A stretch of DNA of 64,000 bases from positions 4,447,856 through 4,511,855 of the forward strand of contig NC_135246.1 of the NCBI RefSeq assembly GCF_947623445.1, written 5' to 3'. Position numbers and translations under genes: made by a program. Below are positions 26,701-38,240 of this stretch, in pieces. The notes under the pieces were generated by a model. That model had not been told where the DNA came from. It did not search any database and saw only the letters and a program-made list of their open reading frames with translations. Every line of letters starts with the position of its first letter. The first letter of the stretch is position 1. Source of the stretch: Clavelina lepadiformis (taxonomy: Eukaryota > Chordata > Ascidiacea > Aplousobranchia > Clavelinidae).

Positions 26701-27356
26701 TTCCTTGATCTCACCGTAGTAAAATGGATTGCTGCGCAGTGAAAAAGTCATATTTTAGGCTATGATTGTAAACTTCAATGTTTGTTAATGAATAAATATT
26801 TGTTAATTTTTCATGTTGCACCTCTAGAGAATTTTGGTTTTACTAAATGTGGCTTGTACATGAAGCAGGTTTGGCCACCACTGACCTAGAACAACCTATT
26901 AATCAATCAACATTGATGTTTTTGTAACAATGAATAATTTTTCACTTATCTACAGGAAAACGGGAGCTAATTACGACATAAGAGGTGGAGACCTTTGAGT
27001 TATCGATAGTTAGACACATTTTAATAGGCATCTTGCCAAAAGTGGTGAAATTAGTTCTAAGTATCCCAAATCAAAATTTGAGCGCAGTTAAATTAACAAG
27101 CTTTCACTGGGCAGTAATATAATAAGGATACATCAGATAAAAAGTACAGCAATATTTGTAAAATATCAGCCAGCATATTATTACCTTCATCAGCATATTT
27201 TAAAACGACATCCTCATCTGGACGCAATGTGTCGCGAAAAACACGTTGCATCATTAAAATAAGTTCATCATAAGTAATATCTTCATTATGAATTGGTATG
27301 CGCCGAATGTCACTTCCCAATCTGGCCTTAATGATAAGTTTCCCTGATAGATCCAT
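14777..27356 (-). CDS. TFG: TFG (TRK-fused gene protein), ER exit site scaffold
   Basis: Seven coding exons on minus join in consistent phase to 416 aa (human TFG is about 400): 27356..27185, 25744..25661, 22771..22589, 19163..19029, 18026..17752, 17620..17474 and 15031..14777. Exons 1-2 encode the PB1 domain (residues 1 to about 85) with [25 protein letters not shown] and a [11 protein letters not shown] acidic loop, all very close to vertebrate TFG. Exon 3 gives the predicted coiled coil ([20 protein letters not shown]). Exon 4 has the conserved SFDPL. Exons 5-7 are the Pro/Gln-rich disordered tail, with a run of eight Gln and the terminal [11 protein letters not shown] oligomerises through PB1 and the coiled coil and organises COPII carriers between ER exit sites and ERGIC. 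Start: the ATG is placed right before DLSGKL as in other TFGs; an out-of-frame ATG lies 8 bp upstream. Introns 2 and 3 hold transposon debris. Confidence 0.93.
19239..20991. mobile_element. hAT-like transposon with GGAGCC-rich inverted arms (in TFG intron 3)
   Basis: The element starts CAGGGCTGGGGAGCC and ends with the exact inverse. It is bracketed by perfect 8-bp target duplications, GCTACAAG, at 19231-19238 and 20992-20999. CAGGG ends and 8-bp duplications are hAT hallmarks. Each arm of about 130 bp is built of GGAGCC/GGAGCT simple repeats (GCTCCGGCTCC and variants), so the two ends could fold together. The interior carries a broken minus-strand ORF, annotated separately. No hAT transposase is recognisable, so the element is probably non-autonomous. 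Confidence 0.8.
19705..20788 (-). pseudogene. Broken ORF of a multicopy metazoan element-associated protein
   Basis: On minus, 20788..20309 reads through [40 protein letters not shown] and FLCLWNSR. 20300..19815 continues with [28 protein letters not shown] and [16 protein letters not shown]. From memory this string of motifs is typical of an uncharacterised protein found in many copies in cnidarian and arthropod genomes. I know no assigned function. Two lesions are visible: a one-base frameshift near 20330 between the two parts, and a TGA at 19815-19817 after which the frame continues with family-like sequence (YKGRW) to about 19708. The N-terminal part is absent. It lies wholly inside the transposon at 19239-20991 and in antisense-independent orientation with TFG (same strand). 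Confidence 0.7.
23871..24787 (+). mobile_element. Decayed LTR-retroelement fragment with a gag-like ORF (TFG intron 2)
   Basis: A 29-bp direct repeat (TTTCCTGGCTAAAGAAAATC and following bases to GGTTACA) occurs at about 23871-23899 and 24759-24787. After the first copy comes ATTGGCGAGCGCG, which looks like an LTR end plus primer-binding site. Between the repeats the plus strand gives gag-like sequence broken by stops near 24118, 24201 and 24446: [15 protein letters not shown], then a segment at 24236-24448 with [17 protein letters not shown] and [19 protein letters not shown], typical of Ty3-type gag. No pol remains. The repeats are most likely surviving LTR ends around an internal deletion. 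Confidence 0.5.
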
Positions 27357-29679
27357 GGACCATACAAAACTCCTGCTTTAAACTGTTTTAAAAATATTTT
27401 TAAAAAGGTAATATTTTTTACCTGTTCAGTAAAAAAAGATATATTTCAAGGCTTGGTATTTGTGAAGATGTAATTTTAAACCAGAAATTTAAAAAATTTA
27501 CAGAAACCTGATGTAATAAGCAAAATGCTTTTGGCAGACATCCAACAGCAACCTAGTGATCATGTCATGTCATGCCACATGAAGACTGGTGGAATGCCTT
27601 TAAAGAGGGTTTTCTTTAAATTTTTTCTAGTTTCTAATTCATTGCTCACGCATTATTCTTAACGGTTCTTTGTCTTCTTAACACATACTTTTAAAATTTC
27701 TCATACTCTATCAATTAAATAGAGTTTATAGCTGCTTCTTACTTTGTTGTTAATGTCCGTCTGTGTATGTATTAAGCAGTAAAAAATCACACAACTTCCG
27801 GAATAGTCAGATTCAAAGGAATCAAATGTTGTTACAGTAACAAATGCTGATTCTGACATTCCACTTGTGTAGCACAGACTTATTTCATTTCAGGTATATA
27901 TTTTTTCATACATAACTAAATACTGTTTTCATCTTATTTCAAAAGTTTGGATTTTGTTCTCATGTTGAATAGAGATAGACCGATTATATCGGCCACAATA
28001 GGAGCCGTTATGCTACATTTCGGCATTGGCCTATTTTAATGCGGCGGCCGATACCAGATCAAAGGCAGAAAGCATCGGTGAAATGTCCATAACACATGCC
28101 ATCTCTCGAAGGCCAGAAGAGTAACAAGGTTCATAAGGATGCAAAAAGTTTCCAGTAAGTTCCTTCTCATCTCGATTAATTCTCTCAACGATGCCAACCC
28201 ACCATACATACACGCTTATGTTGACAGTTTTAGATTTGTAATATTAACCCCAGGGATTCCAGTCAAAACTTGAGACCACCAGCAAATTGGTTGTCATTAG
28301 ACATATGTTTGAACATAGCAGATCTAACTTCAGGGGAAGTAAAAAATGATACCTATGTGATACCTGGAACATTGCTGCCTTTGAAAAATCGTTCTTCATT
28401 TAAATAGACTCAATGATGGTCAACATGCAAGGAACAAAAACTTGATGCATTTAATTTTGTTTTTCCATTGCCAATATGCATCAGCAGGTGCTAGTATGTT
28501 CCCACTTCTTGGGCGATCCAGACTCTCATTGGCCAGCTTCCTCTTAATCACTCGCTCAATAACATCACAAATTAATTTTTCATTACTAGTGGCAAAAAAT
28601 AGTCAAAATGAGAGTAAACTAATTACAAGGTTTATGTATCTTGGTAAGCTCTTGCATTCTTTCTTTTGGGCTCAGAGAGGAGAATGATGTGTGTGTGTGT
28701 GATGCTATGTACATTTCATCAATGCTTTCTATCCTCAAAACATCTGCATCCTTTGGACGAACTTGTGCATTTCAATTTCAACAATGTCAAATGTAAACAA
28801 TTTTTTTAATTTTTAATTTTAAAAACAATACCTGAAGCATTTCTTACCAAATGTAGCTTGTATAGTGTTTAAGTGTTGAAACTGTATAGTGTTGAAACTG
28901 AGAGTATCTAGTCTAGTATAGGTTGTTACTGAAAACAAGCGATATCATATAGGTAAGAATTTATTTTAAATCAAATTTTCAAATGTGTTGTGCACTATAA
29001 TGTAGATGTATGAAAGGTGCAGTGTTGGTCACATCATATATAAAGATGAACTACAAAAAAATGAAAATAACAAATACAAAAAAGAAGTTGTTTCGTAAGG
29101 ACAAAATAAAATAACAAAACTTTTTGCTACAATAGACGACACTTAAAATTACAAAAATAGACAATGTTATGTAGTTTGCAATGATTATAAAGTGAAAAGA
29201 GAGTGAGTGTGTAACAATATACCTTTCCTCTTTTTAAATAAAAAAATTTTTTTTTGAGAAATTTCAACATCATTATTTTATTGTCGTTTAAAGATAGGGG
29301 GTCAAAAATTTTTATCTTGAAAAGTGAAGACTGCAGCTCATTTTCATGTGGATAAGTATAAAGCCCATCTTTGAAAACATGGGTTAGATCAAAAAGTTAT
29401 CCAAATACATGAGCGGATCTCGAAATGTTTCAGTTCGTTGGTAGCTCTTTCATTTGAAGCCAGCTTGCAGTCAAAAACATTTTTGCGCAAACTCGAAAAC
29501 AGCTAATCTGATTTTTGTCAAATTCATTCATCTTAGAAAATTGAATAGAGTCATTTAAGCAAATAAAAAAAATACCTAGGGTGGTTCAAACCAATATTCA
29601 TGTAATAATGAATTGACCCATACAGTATTTATATATAATATATAAGACATCTGTAGGTGGCACAGACTTGCACTTGCAG
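27357..29679. other. Upstream of TFG; no gene recognised
   Basis: This is the 5' flank of TFG (minus). Near 27960-28060 a segment reads TAGAGATAGACCGATTATAT CGGCC, a known style of hAT terminus, with no partner end identified. About 28440-28690 on minus has a short open stretch (IKRKLANESLDRPRSGN) that may be a transposon relic. Nothing else is supported. Confidence 0.35.
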
Positions 29680-30086
29680 CAGGGGTTTGGTGCCGGAGCC
29701 GTGCATTTTCAACGGAGCTGGAGCTCTACGTAAAATTCAAATGGAGCTGGAGCCAGTTGTTTGAAAAATAGCTCCGGCTCCGATGTATTTCACAAGATTC
29801 TATGCTACTAGTCTACTACTATTGGCTGAATTGACATAATTTACCAGCAGCCCTTCACAAAATTAAGAATTACTGGGGATTTGACAGCAGAGCAGTCACA
29901 TGTTCATACATGCAACTGATGGTACTGACTACTGACTGAGCCATTGAGCTAGAAATTCCGTGATGAACATTGAGCGTTCATCCTTAAACCTCAGTTTTTG
30001 ACGTAATGGAGCTGAAGCCGGAGCAGTAGTATCAATGACCTCCGGAGCTGGAGCAATTTAACATTTACGCCTGCTCCAAAGCCATG
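29680..30086. mobile_element. Small relative of the GGAGCC-arm hAT-like transposon
   Basis: 407 bp with ends CAGGGGTTTGGTGC and, from the right, CATGGCTTTGGAGC (10 of 14 match). It is flanked by ACTTGCAG (29672-29679) and GCTTGCAG (30087-30094), an 8-bp duplication with one mismatch. Both arms contain GGAGCTGGAGC-type repeats as in 19239-20991. There is no ORF, so it is a MITE of the same family. Confidence 0.7.
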
Positions 30087-30094
30087 GCTTGCAG

Positions 30095-33000
30095 GCAATA
30101 ATCATATGGCTATTTTAGGGGCACTAGTTTTGTTGTCTTCTAGATGCTATGTATTGTAACTAATTTAAGAATTTGATGATCAAAGCAGGTCTATTTACTT
30201 TTTACAGTATCGGAAATATTGCCAGTTACAACAAAAAATTGTTTTTCAATGCTTTATCGTATGTCATGATTGTTTCAGTACTGATATTCATTATAGGCTC
30301 ATATAGCGCCATCCGCGTAATTGAGAAAAGTTCAGAAAACCAACACCTTTGCCAAAAATCTTTGTGGCCATCTGTGGGGTAGCTGGCACTTTGTCAAGTG
30401 TTTCTTATGATACGGAAACATTAACTTCGATTATAACCTTTAACTTCAAAAAAGATACTGTATGTTTTTCTGGTGGAGCGCTAAAATCGCAGATCGGACA
30501 GCAAATACAACAAATGATAACACATTATCATTAACAGATAAAGAATCAAAACAAATTAAATCGACCCAAATTACCCATTTTGATTGTAAACGTTTCTGAC
30601 TATCAACAAAGATAACGAAGGCTGAGGTGTAAAAACAACCTAACAGGCAACATATAAATGACCTGGCGCAGTGTGGTCCAAATAGATTTTGTGGCGAGGG
30701 AACACAATCGTTGCAAATTCAGCAGTTGTTAGATTACAAACTACGTTTTATTTACAAGCCTTACATTGAAGTGCAAATCAATAGGCCTATGTGACTATTA
30801 TGCGGTAACAATGATTTTTAAAGGCTAACATCACAGTATTTTGTGAGGACACACACATGCGATGATTGTTGCTTTTTCTTGCAGATGCAGTCACAAACAA
30901 GTAAAAAGTATCACAAAGTGCGTTATTAGTTGTACAGCAAAGCATTACAGGTCAACCACTATCAGATTAGTACGGTAAGCCCAGTCATTTGCTTACACTA
31001 CACTCAAGTTTTCCCCTGTACAGCTATATGCGGCCCGCAATGTTTTCCTTTAAGCGTTAATGTTGTCCTCCATGCTTGCCTGTCTGGAAAGCGCTTCAGT
31101 TTTTGACGAGAAATTGTGTGTACAAAGCCGGCATGATGTCATGCACTTTAAGCATCAATTCTTGGATTGGTGTTTAAAGCTCCAAGCAACTAGGTTTTCT
31201 TTGTTTATTTGTTATATATATAAGCGTGAAGAAAGTTTGGCATGCATGTGCCGCACTTTCCGCTATGGTATGCTGGCAGACTTGGACCACCCCGACCTGG
31301 CTCATGACTTTGATTTCAAGGCCTAAGTAATCCGGGATTATTCCAGTGAAGTGGCCTAGAGGTGAGTTATATTCCTGTGTTCCTAGCATAATGAGGTCTC
31401 TCTTTTATATTCGCTTTAAAAAACGTAGCAAAGATGGAGTAAGTTCTTTGTAATTTTGTCCTGTGCCTATGCACTTTATAGGCTATACCGTACTTTTTCC
31501 CAACCGTCTGTTTTACAAATATGTAATGTAACGTATATACTTAGACAAAACATCCAATGGCATTTCAACATTAAATTTGAGGTCTAAAACACAAGTAGGC
31601 TATCAAAAAAATTCCCAAAACACCAAATGTGGCGTCGCAACATCAAAAGTGGTGACACTGCTCTGCCTATCTGGGGTTCCGGAAGATTTTCATGGGTTGT
31701 AAATTGTAATCGAAATTCGAAGAAGAGCCGTAACAAAACACCTGCCTTGAGGCATGTCACGCATGTGTCTCAGATACCTAGCGTTGTCGCTGGCACGTGT
31801 CTCTGATACCGAGCGGTAACTGAAGCATCTGTTACCGATAGGATATGTTGCAAGTACGTCTTGTTTCTTGTGTAATAAAATGGCGAGATTAACGATGGTT
31901 AGGTACGGGCCATTAGGAAAAGTATTTCTGTTATAGCCTAACTTTGCTTTAAGCTTAAGCGTAACCATCCAAGTAACTTTCTTTTATTTCTTTTTTTATT
32001 TTATCTTTTTATCTTTATTTTATCTTTCTTTTATTTTATTCAGGCATTTAAGTGTGCATCAGATTTTCCCCATGCAATTTAAGTTACACATGCTGAAGTC
32101 GCTGCGTGCACTAGGCCTAAAGCTTAAATTGCACTAGGTACATCCTTTTTTGAATGCCGGTTGGCGTCAAAATAGCACACTGATATTTCGTATGATACAT
32201 GTATATTTGGTATATTGGCATTTGGCAAAGAAAGCTGTAAAATCGAAAACATTGACAAAAATTTGTATAAAATTGAATCGTAAGGAATTATAGAATCTTT
32301 CATGCTTCAGTGTTTGTAATCAATAAATTCTTTTGTCGGTTATTCAAAAGAAGAGGCAATTCGTTTTTTTCACATGTAGGCCACTATGTCCAAAATTAAA
32401 CACTTTAAAGTGGAGAAATGGAAACATAATTTTTTTGATGATACACTTCATCTATAGTGTTTCTATGAACTTGTTGGAAAAAACAGGTAGAATGTTATAC
32501 ATGAATGATAGGCGTCAGGTATGGGTCTGCCGGATATGTAGGCTACAGCAGACCCAGATAAATCGTACTTGAGTCTGATAATGACCCTTCAATATGTTCA
32601 GCATTCAAGTTGTGCGATTGCAGTGCGCTAATAATAAGGATACACCCTGGTTTTTATTAATTCATTTGACTATTACTATTGTTTGACTGAGATATACGAC
32701 GAGGTTTGGGTTGGGTTGTTGTATGCAGATCGAGAAGTAGATCTGACATATCTGACGCTAAAGGCTGCTGCTCTTGCCTTCGCTCATATCCTATTCAATA
32801 ATTAATTATAGTGACAGCGACAAGCTAGAAATATTTAATAGCCGCTACACGATGAGCATTTCTTAAGCTTAAACGTGTCCCGGAATAAAGCTGTGGTCCT
32901 GTTGCACTTTCGTAGGTCTTTGTCCGCGGTCCCAACAAGCTGTATCCGAATCCAGTAATATCACACGCTGGGCCCCTAAACTGCCTAAATCCAACCGTGA

Positions 33001-33930
33001 TTTTGTTGAAAAAAATATCGTCGACAATAATGCGGTACTATAGCACAAATGCAGTATAGGAGCCGTATATACTGAAATTATGCGATTTCCATAACTTTGT
33101 TAAACGTTCTACTACGTAATTGTTAAAAAAAGTGTGTTGGACCAATCAGATGGGATTATCCTAGTGCGGGGATTATCCTAGCAAATGGTGCGTAAAAAAC
33201 TCTCAGGTCGCAATTTCACTTTATAATAAAATAAACAAATAAATTAGGCATTTTTACAAGCATATATACGGGGCCTACATGATAGTTGGTCGTTTTAACT
33301 CACAAACGTTTTAACCCAATGACTGTTTACCCCACATATGATGTTTGGGTCATCCTGTGTTGAATCACCCTGGGGTTAAATTGATCGACCTACGAAACGT
33401 CGGTAACTGCAGTATATAGTGGCGCTAGGTTTAGGTAAAGTATTATAACCATCAGCGGATTAAGGATGCTGATGGGGCTGCAGATCCAACCCTAACGGCA
33501 GAAATAGGCCCATTGGAATAAGAACGCCTTTATAAAAGATAAGCATGTTTACCGCAAAAGTTTATTAGTGCGTGGTTTGTTTTTCAAACTTTTACTTGAC
33601 TGACATACCGTCAGGCAAGTTCCGTACGACGAAATGCAAACGCAGACAAAACACAGAGCTTACAGTATAAAAACGACAGTGTAGCGGCTTGGGTGATCTC
33701 GTTCTTGCAATGCGTTTTCCTACTGATTAGCATTTATAAATACGGTTTTTTTGAAAAATCTTATTTCAACTCCCCATGCACCTGACACCTGTTGTTTACT
33801 GCGTCGCACATTCCATCTCCCTATCTACACACTATATAAACGCTCACGCTTTTATCAGCGATCAGACTGACAAAGAGAGACAGAGGTCGTTGACCCAATA
33901 TGTGTCGGATTCGGTAAAAATAAACTCTTG
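30095..33930. other. No gene recognised
   Basis: AT-rich DNA with a TTTTATCTTT-type pyrimidine tract near 31980-32040 and one copy of the CCAAT-containing dispersed repeat at about 33059-33230. Open frames here are short and without motifs. Confidence 0.45.
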
Positions 33931-33940
33931 TAAAACTTTT

Positions 33941-34310
33941 CACCCCATTCGTCTACTTTCCGCCCATTAAAATGGTCTAGAGTACGGGAATTTTTTCCTA
34001 TTTTAATGGTTGAAAGTATGCCTTTCTTACCCTAGAGTAAGATATATGCATTTGGAATGGGGAGAATTTTACTTCGGCACAAGTATGGTTTGTGAACCCC
34101 ATTTCGTCTATTTTTCCGCCCATTAAAATAGACCTGCGTTCAGCAATGGGGTTTCCCAGAAACCATATTTGTGCCGAAGTAAACATCTCCCCATTCCAAA
34201 GGCATATATCTTACTCTAGGGTAAGAAAGGCATACTTCCTGTCATTCGAATGGGAAAACATTACCGCATTTTCACCCATTTTAACGGGAGGACAGCAGAC
34301 GAATCGGGTG
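33941..34310. mobile_element. Foldback MITE, nearly full-length palindrome
   Basis: Most of the 370 bp is an imperfect inverted repeat. The left arm contains TTCGTCTACTTTCCGCCCAT, CTTTCTTACCCTAGAGTAAG and TGGAATGGGGAGA; the right arm contains their inverses. The ends read CACCCCATTCGTCT and, from the right, CACCCGATTCGTCT. The flanks repeat AACTTTT (33934-33940 and 34311-34317), a 7-bp target duplication. No coding potential. Confidence 0.7.
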
Positions 34311-34319
34311 AACTTTTGG

Positions 34320-37300
34320 AACGTTAGTTTTCAGGATGCGACTCACTTGGCCTAATGGTCTTGGGTCAAAACGTGTACATAACTTCAAATAGACACCTTC
34401 ACTTATAAGCATATTCGTTGCAACCTGTAGACAATTGACAGCCACAGAGTTATTCTAACCGCACGTAACAATGGAGTCAGATAATTTAACAGGTATGCCG
34501 ATAAGTCAGATACCTTGATAAGTCAAAAGCAGTTCTTCATTTTGGTGACAGATCTCGGCCTGTTTCAATCCTTGTGGGCGCAACTGCCAGCTCTTCTTTG
34601 TGTTACCCCGCCTAACGCTAAACAACCTCTTGATTTCTAGTGAAAACTTTCGACGTGTTTCAATGTGGCTGTTACTGCTAACTCTATTGTTGTAAACAAG
34701 TTGATTTAACAACAACGACAGCAATGGCTCCAGCTCAGAGTAGTTGAGTTTCTGACGGAAATGATGAAGACGACGATGAAGACGTCACCACAACCTCTTC
34801 TGCCACTGTCAGGACTTCTCGGACTGGTCGCAAAATCATTCCACCGAAACGTTTTTCCGATTAGAAACACAACATGTTTTATTGTTTGCTACTTACTTGT
34901 TTCTTTGTATTTACATTAATTGCTCAGGTGAATGCTGTTCATCTGGATTCTTAACGGTTCTATTTTGTTCACGTTCGCATTGTCTTGGATTATATACCAG
35001 TAGTATTGTATTTGGTGCAACCAAGACATTTTGGCCATTCATGCTCGCAGGCTCCCATATTCACATTAAATATTTAGAATTGAAAAAAGTTCCAGTATTT
35101 TGGGGAAATAGCAAAACATATAAAAACTATAACTTATTATTAATTATGTTAGCAATTATAAATAATAATTTCCTAAAGTATAAAAATGACTTTAAAATAA
35201 AATACCTTATTAGTTATAATGTAAAAAGATGGATCAATGAAGTATTTTAGATTCATCAATTCCTGATATCAAAACTATTGTATTGAAACCATGCAACATC
35301 TTATAATAAATCTCCACCAACTTTAAAAACATTAGCTTATAATGCAACTGCTAAAGTTCGAAGAGGTATTAATGAATTTGCTGATTGGTTTATGACGATT
35401 TTAACAGTGAATTGTAATAATTTAGATAATTAATTGGCGTTTGTAGTAAGCGATTGTGTGTTTTCCAGCTAGGAAAAATCGGTTAGCCTATTCAAAACAT
35501 GCGCATTTTGTATTACGTGGCTTTATATAGCTATCCTGTCTATGACACGTATCCGTGTAGTAGAATAACCAGGGTCATGTTCCCCCAGGAAAAGTTTGAA
35601 TTTTCATACCTTAAAATGCATAAAGTTTTCTTTTCTTTCAAAAAACAAACAGTCCGATATATCTTGTACATTTCGTTTTAGTTTTTCGCTTCTTAAATTT
35701 TACTCTGTAGCCCCCAAGATCAAACACCCTTACACTTCATTTCTTTGCTGCAATCAAGCGCCTTTTACCTGAAACGTTTGCCAGAAGAGAACTCAGCTTT
35801 TTGTGGTCTTGGCATGATGTTTTAATTTAAATGACAGTTTATGCATCAAGCTATACGAAAGTAATTTCTAAGCATGAAGTGATTAATTCACACGGAGGTT
35901 TGATTTATACAACTTTCTCCAAGTCAAAATTCAATTCATGCATCTAATCAGCATAAACCAATGAAGGACTCCCGTCCTAAAAAACTGTGAGTAGTTAGCA
36001 ATAATGCTCGTATCCAATGTTTGTTATTTTATAGCATTTATATACAAAAAGGGGAGGCCTTAATAAGGGGTAGGAAGGCGACCGCCTTGTTAACCTAACC
36101 CACCCTAAAGCCACTCCTGACCACCGTACACCAGGATGACCGCCCATGGGTGATGGTAACATTCAACAACACGATCGTGTTGTTAAAATGCAAGTGACTA
36201 AACGGTAGGAATTTTTATCGAGAGTAGCCCACACACGCATCCCGTAGTTAACGGTAGACGGTAAAGTAAGGAGAATGAGTAGGCTATGCACAAAGTTGAT
36301 AATATAGCTATTTAGGGTTTATTACAAGCTAGATGTAAAATAGAACAGCGATTTATGTTAGGTTCGGTTACTATGTTTCAAAGTTACGTTAACAAGAAAC
36401 GGTGAAAAAAGTTGGAACGCTAGATTTGTCTCCAGTGAAATAGCGACAGCTTATTAAAGTAGTTGCTGTCAATTTACTGTGGTACAGAGTGCAAGTTGGT
36501 GTGTTGTTTCGCGCTCAGTTCCGACAAGCAAATATTGTGCAATTCTGAACATAACATCGATGTTTGTCGTCTTATTCGACAACTCAACTAAAAACACAAC
36601 CTTGTCTACGTGATGTTTTTGCTTTTAAGCGCTGTTTTACCGCAGACTCTCTACTAGACTACTACGTATAGAGTATGGCGTTTAACAACATTGCAAGTTA
36701 ATAGCCACATGTTTATCTGTGCGTTTAACGAGCATGTTGTAATTTTTTCCTCTTTGTAGATATTAATGATTGGAACGTTACTTACTTTATGCTTATATAC
36801 TGTACAAAAGCGGTAGAGCGACATATCTATAGTAAATCGAAATGGTTTTTAATATTAAGAAAAGAATAATTTCATCATCTTATTAGCTTAAAAAGTTCAA
36901 CAAGGCCTGAAAATTTCCATCAAAACAAAAAGTTCTTGTTTCTTTTCTATACTTTCAACTGAATACGGTCCTGGTCTTATTCGATCCATTGACAATTTTA
37001 TTCTAACATTTTTGATTTTGATCTCATGTTGTTAATTTCTTTGATGAAATCGACGTGAGCATCCATCTAAATTATTTTCTGTGTATTCTATTATGGTTTG
37101 TTTTGATTGTGTTAAAGAAAACCCGTAACCAGTTTCTGTCAGTATAAATGTATGCTGTACAAGTGTTGTTCAGGATAGAACTCATACCTGTGTAAAGTAA
37201 CCTGTTCCAATATAATCAATTTACTATCAGAATAAACAAGAAAAACACACGAACTCGACCAGCTTAATAAATAGTCGATTTCGCTTTATGATCGTTTTGA

Positions 37301-38240
37301 TTTTGAGAGACTTGACGCATGAATCATTTGTTCCCTGACGTAATGGAAAATTCCGTTGTGATGTAAGACTTGTTGTCGCGTGCAGCGCAGTGCCTTATTA
37401 TTACAGCCTGTAGACAGGGTGGAACTTCGATGCGTGAGTTGCTTGCAGTACATTTTTGAGATTCTATTTTTTTAGTGAATCTTCGAACATAGCTGGTGTT
37501 CATTTATGCCTTGTGTGACAGATTTCGTATTGGTCAAGAAACTTTCAAGTTTAATTAAGCTGTTTCAGTATTCTGCTACGATATTTTAGTTGACTGTAGT
37601 ATTAACTATGAACGAAGTGTTTAGGTTATTAGCTAAATAGTTATTAGCTTTTTAACTAAAACTGGGATATGTTGGCTACTTTAACAAATAGTGCTGATTA
37701 CAACATAAAAGGTAATAAGAAGTAAAGATGTGCCAGCCAAAACGTTGGTGGAGTGAAGAAAATTAACAATCGTTATTTATTATCTACTGTTGCATGATTT
37801 ATTTTAATAATTTGACGAACTTGTTGCAGAGATATGTTGAAGTGTGCTAACACGTTTAAATTTGAAGACAGAAGCTGAAAATTCAGTTCCAGACTGTTAA
37901 CTATGACAGCTAGCTTAAGACGTCTAGCACGTCACTTTAATCGCACATGTTGTTCGCAATATGAAAGTATTGAGAAAAGGGTTGTTGGTCTGCCGTGAGG
38001 CAAAAACACCCGAGCGTTAATGGCACAGCGTCAACCTCTAGCTCTACGTAAACAAGACCGCTGGGCCTTTAAGCCTTTATTGCTTGTCGCTGAATCATAC
38101 AAAAACTTGTTTTCGTAGATCTTTTTCGACTGTAGGGTCCATAGCTGTATAAAACGTTCGAGTAGCCACGTAGGCAGACGTCACCAGCCTGTTGGCTTAA
38201 AATAAACGAAATTTGTATTGAAATTGTGAAGTTTATCAAA
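34320..38240. other. Upstream of the SPSB gene; element relic
   Basis: No host exon recognised. A short coding relic at 35287-35433 is listed separately. The rest is AT-rich and includes the 5' region of the SPSB gene at its right edge. Confidence 0.4.
35287..35433 (+). pseudogene. Relic of a mobile-element protein (RRGINEFADW motif)
   Basis: An open stretch of about 48 codons ending in TAA reads SYNKSPPTLKTLAYNATAKV then RRGINEFADWF. I recall similar Ala/Lys-rich segments at the start of long uncharacterised proteins from invertebrate mobile elements, but cannot name the family with confidence. A stop lies just upstream and no continuation is visible downstream, so only a fragment is left. 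Confidence 0.3.

Noticed and set aside
34882..35250. 122-codon plus frame upstream of the RRGINEFADW relic
   Set aside because: Low-complexity AT-rich sequence without motifs, and not in frame with the relic.
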